Origin: Dehalococcoidales bacterium
GTDB lineage: Bacteria; Chloroflexota; Dehalococcoidia; E44-bin15
DNA length: 6,986 bases
Direction of reading: 5' to 3'
Assembly: GCA_030615555.1 (NCBI GenBank)
Contig: JAUWZB010000044.1
Coordinates: 1 to 6,986, forward strand
Shown: in pieces, positions 5,226-6,986 of the stretch
Layout: each line of letters starts with the position of its first letter
How positions within the stretch are numbered: position 1 is the stretch's first letter
Position numbers and translations under genes: made by a program
Notes under the pieces: model-generated
Databases searched by the model: none
What the model was told of the DNA's origin: nothing
The model's input: only the letters and a program-made list of their open reading frames with translations

Positions 5226-6068
5226 CTAAGCAGTTATATCTCTCTTTTGGAACAGGTATAGGGATAAAGCTAGAAAAACGAGGCAATAAATGGTCAAGGT
5301 TACTGAGGCGTGAAGCAGACTGGGTAAAGTGCCTGTAGTCATGAATGGGCCACCTGCTTGCCCGGCAGGCATTAAAGCGTTTATATTCTGACCAATCAAG
5401 TAGTTAGGGATTTCAGCTAACCATCCGCCCGCTCCAGTGAAGATGGCGATAGCAATGCGTTCCACAAAATAGTAGCCCAAGCCCCCAGCTATGCCCACCA
5501 GTGCTGAGCGACCTACAACGGCAAAAAGAACAGCCAACAGGATGTAGACCAAAAGGGCGAAGGCTGTCCATCCAAACATCTTAAATAACTCCCCAACATA
5601 GGAGGCAGACATAAAGTCCCAATTGATGCTTCCTGCTAGCTGGATGGTGGTAAATGAAGCTAGGGCAACCCCTACGATTAAAGAGATCACTATTCCTATG
5701 AGAGCGATAATAATAAAACTAACTATTTTAGCCCCAAGGTAATGAGACCTGATCCCCCTCCTGCTCAGCATCTGCCTGACCGTGCCCCAGCCATACTCGC
5801 TGCCTACCGCTGATGCTGCCAGGATAATAAGAAGGATGCCTCCAATGCTTTGGGCTGTGGAGAAGATCATGTTGAAAGCATCGGGGAATTGAAGTAAAGC
5901 CTTGAGCGCCTCAAGACCTTCTCCTGGCATATCGTGTGGCGCACTCCCTGCGGCAGCGTACATGCCCAGGAAGATCATGCAGAAGAAGGCGACCAAGACA
6001 ACAAGCAGAATCCAGGTCATCATCCTTTTGCGCAGCTTGAAAAGCTCAACCCTGATCAGCCTAGTCAT
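5226..6068 (-). CDS. ABC-2 type transporter permease
   Basis: A 280-residue integral membrane protein with about six membrane segments (17-39, 69-89, 114-140, 165-187, 190-210, 252-274), the usual size and layout for an ABC-2 half-exporter permease. The N-terminus (MTRLIRVELFKLRKRMMTW) is the basic amphipathic lead-in common to this family, and GSEYGWGTVRQMLSRRG (89-105) between segments 2 and 3 is its characteristic cytoplasmic loop that contacts the ATPase. A large outer loop (40-68) follows segment 1. The ATG at 6066-6068 overlaps the ATPase stop (ATGA), with GGAGG four bases upstream, so the two are translationally coupled and form one exporter in the inner membrane. Substrate is not indicated; relatives export peptides such as bacitracin-like antibiotics or lantibiotics, or act on lipids or sodium ions. 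No biosynthesis or sensor-kinase gene is in view. Confidence 0.88.
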   Translation of the reverse strand: MTRLIRVELFKLRKRMMTWILLVVLVAFFCMIFLGMYAAAGSAPHDMPGEGLEALKALLQFPDAFNMIFSTAQSIGGILLIILAASAVGSEYGWGTVRQMLSRRGIRSHYLGAKIVSFIIIALIGIVISLIVGVALASFTTIQLAGSINWDFMSASYVGELFKMFGWTAFALLVYILLAVLFAVVGRSALVGIAGGLGYYFVERIAIAIFTGAGGWLAEIPNYLIGQNINALMPAGQAGGPFMTTGTLPSLLHASVTLTIYCLVFLALSLYLFQKRDITA

Positions 6069-6985
6069 CTGCCCTCCGCCGTCATTTCCAAGAAGAAGCT
6101 CTCCAGCGTATCCTCTCTGGTTTTCATCTCTGAGACAAAGATGCTGTTTTTGGCCAAAAGGGCGCTTACCTCGGTAGCTCTCTCTGCCGAAACACCCAAC
6201 AGCAGCAGATCATCCTCTCTGGCAAGGGATGAAATCCAGCTTTCTTCTCGCAGAACTGCCATTGCCCTATCTGGTTCGGTGACTCTCAATTGCAGCATCT
6301 CTCCGCGCTTAAGGAGGTCTTTCATCATCCCCTGAGCAATCATCCTGCCCTGTTTAATGATAGCTACCTGACCGCAGACCTGCTCTACCTCGTGCAACCG
6401 GTGGCTGCTGAGAAAGACGGTCTTGCCTTCCTGGCCTAGCCTTATGATAAGGTCACGAATTTCCTTCATCCCCGCTGGATCCAGACCACTGGTTGGCTCA
6501 TCTAAGATGATAAACTCGGGATCATGGAGCAAAGCGCAGGCGATGGCTAGCCGCTGCTTCATCCCCTGAGAATAGGTTTTAAACTTGTCTTTGGTACGGC
6601 TTGATAATTCTACTAGCTCCAGAAGCTGTTCGATCCGGTGATCGGCTACCCCACCGGTGACTCGAGCAAAAAGATGCAAGTTATCCCATCCTGAAAGATA
6701 AGGATAAAAGCCGGGGTTCTCCATCAAAACTCCTACCCTGGGCAGGATGCTAGCCAAGTTGTTTCGAACATCCAGCCCAAAGACCTCCACCTGACCTGCT
6801 GTGGGCTCGATAAGTCCCAGCATCATCCCGATGGTGGTGCTCTTGCCAGCGCCATTAGGTCCTAGAAAACCGAAGACCTCACCTTGATGAATCTCCAGGT
6901 TCAGGTCTTCTACTGCTACCAGATTGCCAAATCTCTTGGTGAGGTGCTCAGTTCTGACCACAACCTCGCTGTCTTTTCTTAACAT
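6065..6985 (-). CDS. ABC-2 type exporter ATP-binding protein
   Basis: A 306-residue ATPase with all the parts: Walker A GPNGAGKST (42-50), Q-loop region VGVLMENPGFYPYLSG with Glu at the usual Gln position (89), as in many drug- and peptide-export members, signature YSQGMKQRL (138-146), Walker B FIILDEPTSGLDP (158-170) and switch His SSHRLHEV (H195). Residues about 225-306 are the C-terminal extension of the CcmA/BcrA-type branch. It powers the permease encoded next; two copies of each would form the exporter. The first visible start is ATG 6983-6985, one base from the window edge, so the ribosome site cannot be seen and a longer N-terminus cannot be excluded; the core domain begins about residue 9, so this start is plausible. 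The promoter lies outside the window. Confidence 0.92.
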   Translation of the reverse strand: MLRKDSEVVVRTEHLTKRFGNLVAVEDLNLEIHQGEVFGFLGPNGAGKSTTIGMMLGLIEPTAGQVEVFGLDVRNNLASILPRVGVLMENPGFYPYLSGWDNLHLFARVTGGVADHRIEQLLELVELSSRTKDKFKTYSQGMKQRLAIACALLHDPEFIILDEPTSGLDPAGMKEIRDLIIRLGQEGKTVFLSSHRLHEVEQVCGQVAIIKQGRMIAQGMMKDLLKRGEMLQLRVTEPDRAMAVLREESWISSLAREDDLLLLGVSAERATEVSALLAKNSIFVSEMKTREDTLESFFLEMTAEGR

Positions 6986-6986
6986 T

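Noticed and set aside
1..6986. CRISPR array, insertion sequence, tRNA, phage or defence island
   Set aside because: I saw no regularly spaced repeats, transposase motifs, tRNA-like cloverleaf or defence domains on either strand.

Overview
The window looks like bacterial chromosome of moderate to high GC. The broad set of families (a CoA-free mix of B12-type radical SAM, Mrp-type ATPase, COG1237-type metallo-hydrolase and a YtxG/YtxH-like pair) resembles what I know from anaerobic Chloroflexota such as Dehalococcoidia. That placement is an impression from protein resemblance, not something I could test. Apart from the last 47 codons of a prephenate dehydratase at the left edge, every gene lies on the minus strand, so transcription runs right to left and converges on that gene at a strong hairpin.

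Reading in the direction of transcription: (1) 6985-5226 is an ABC-2 type exporter, ATPase then six-segment permease, joined by a 4-nt ATGA overlap. (2) 5225-5109 is a short regulatory region with a consensus -35 (TTGACA), possible -10 boxes and a near-perfect 24-nt palindrome over the -10/start area. (3) 5108-4449 is an unrecognised polytopic membrane protein rich in membrane-proximal His, Asp and Cys. (4) 4402-884 is a tight cluster: a cobalamin-binding-type radical SAM protein, an Mrp/NBP35-type ATPase overlapping it by about 10 nt, a probable 31-residue small ORF, and a metallo-beta-lactamase-fold protein starting 1 nt after the small ORF's stop. (5) 824-269 is a pair of small single-pass membrane proteins of YtxG (DUF948) and YtxH type, overlapping by 17 nt, with a good promoter of their own. 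(6) 170-144 is a 12-bp hairpin that probably ends transcription from both sides.

The most notable points are the Mrp homologue, which keeps its nucleotide-binding motifs but lacks the CxxC pair and the conserved cysteine of the N-terminal MIP18-like domain; the small ORF coupled to the metallo-hydrolase; and the operator-like palindrome in front of the unknown membrane protein. I see no CRISPR array, tRNA, rRNA, insertion sequence, phage gene or defence module. The DNA from about 4449 rightwards is visibly less GC-rich than the part to the left, so the two halves may have different histories. No gene-free stretch exceeds 300 bases; the longest are 146-268, 1721-1838 and 5109-5225.
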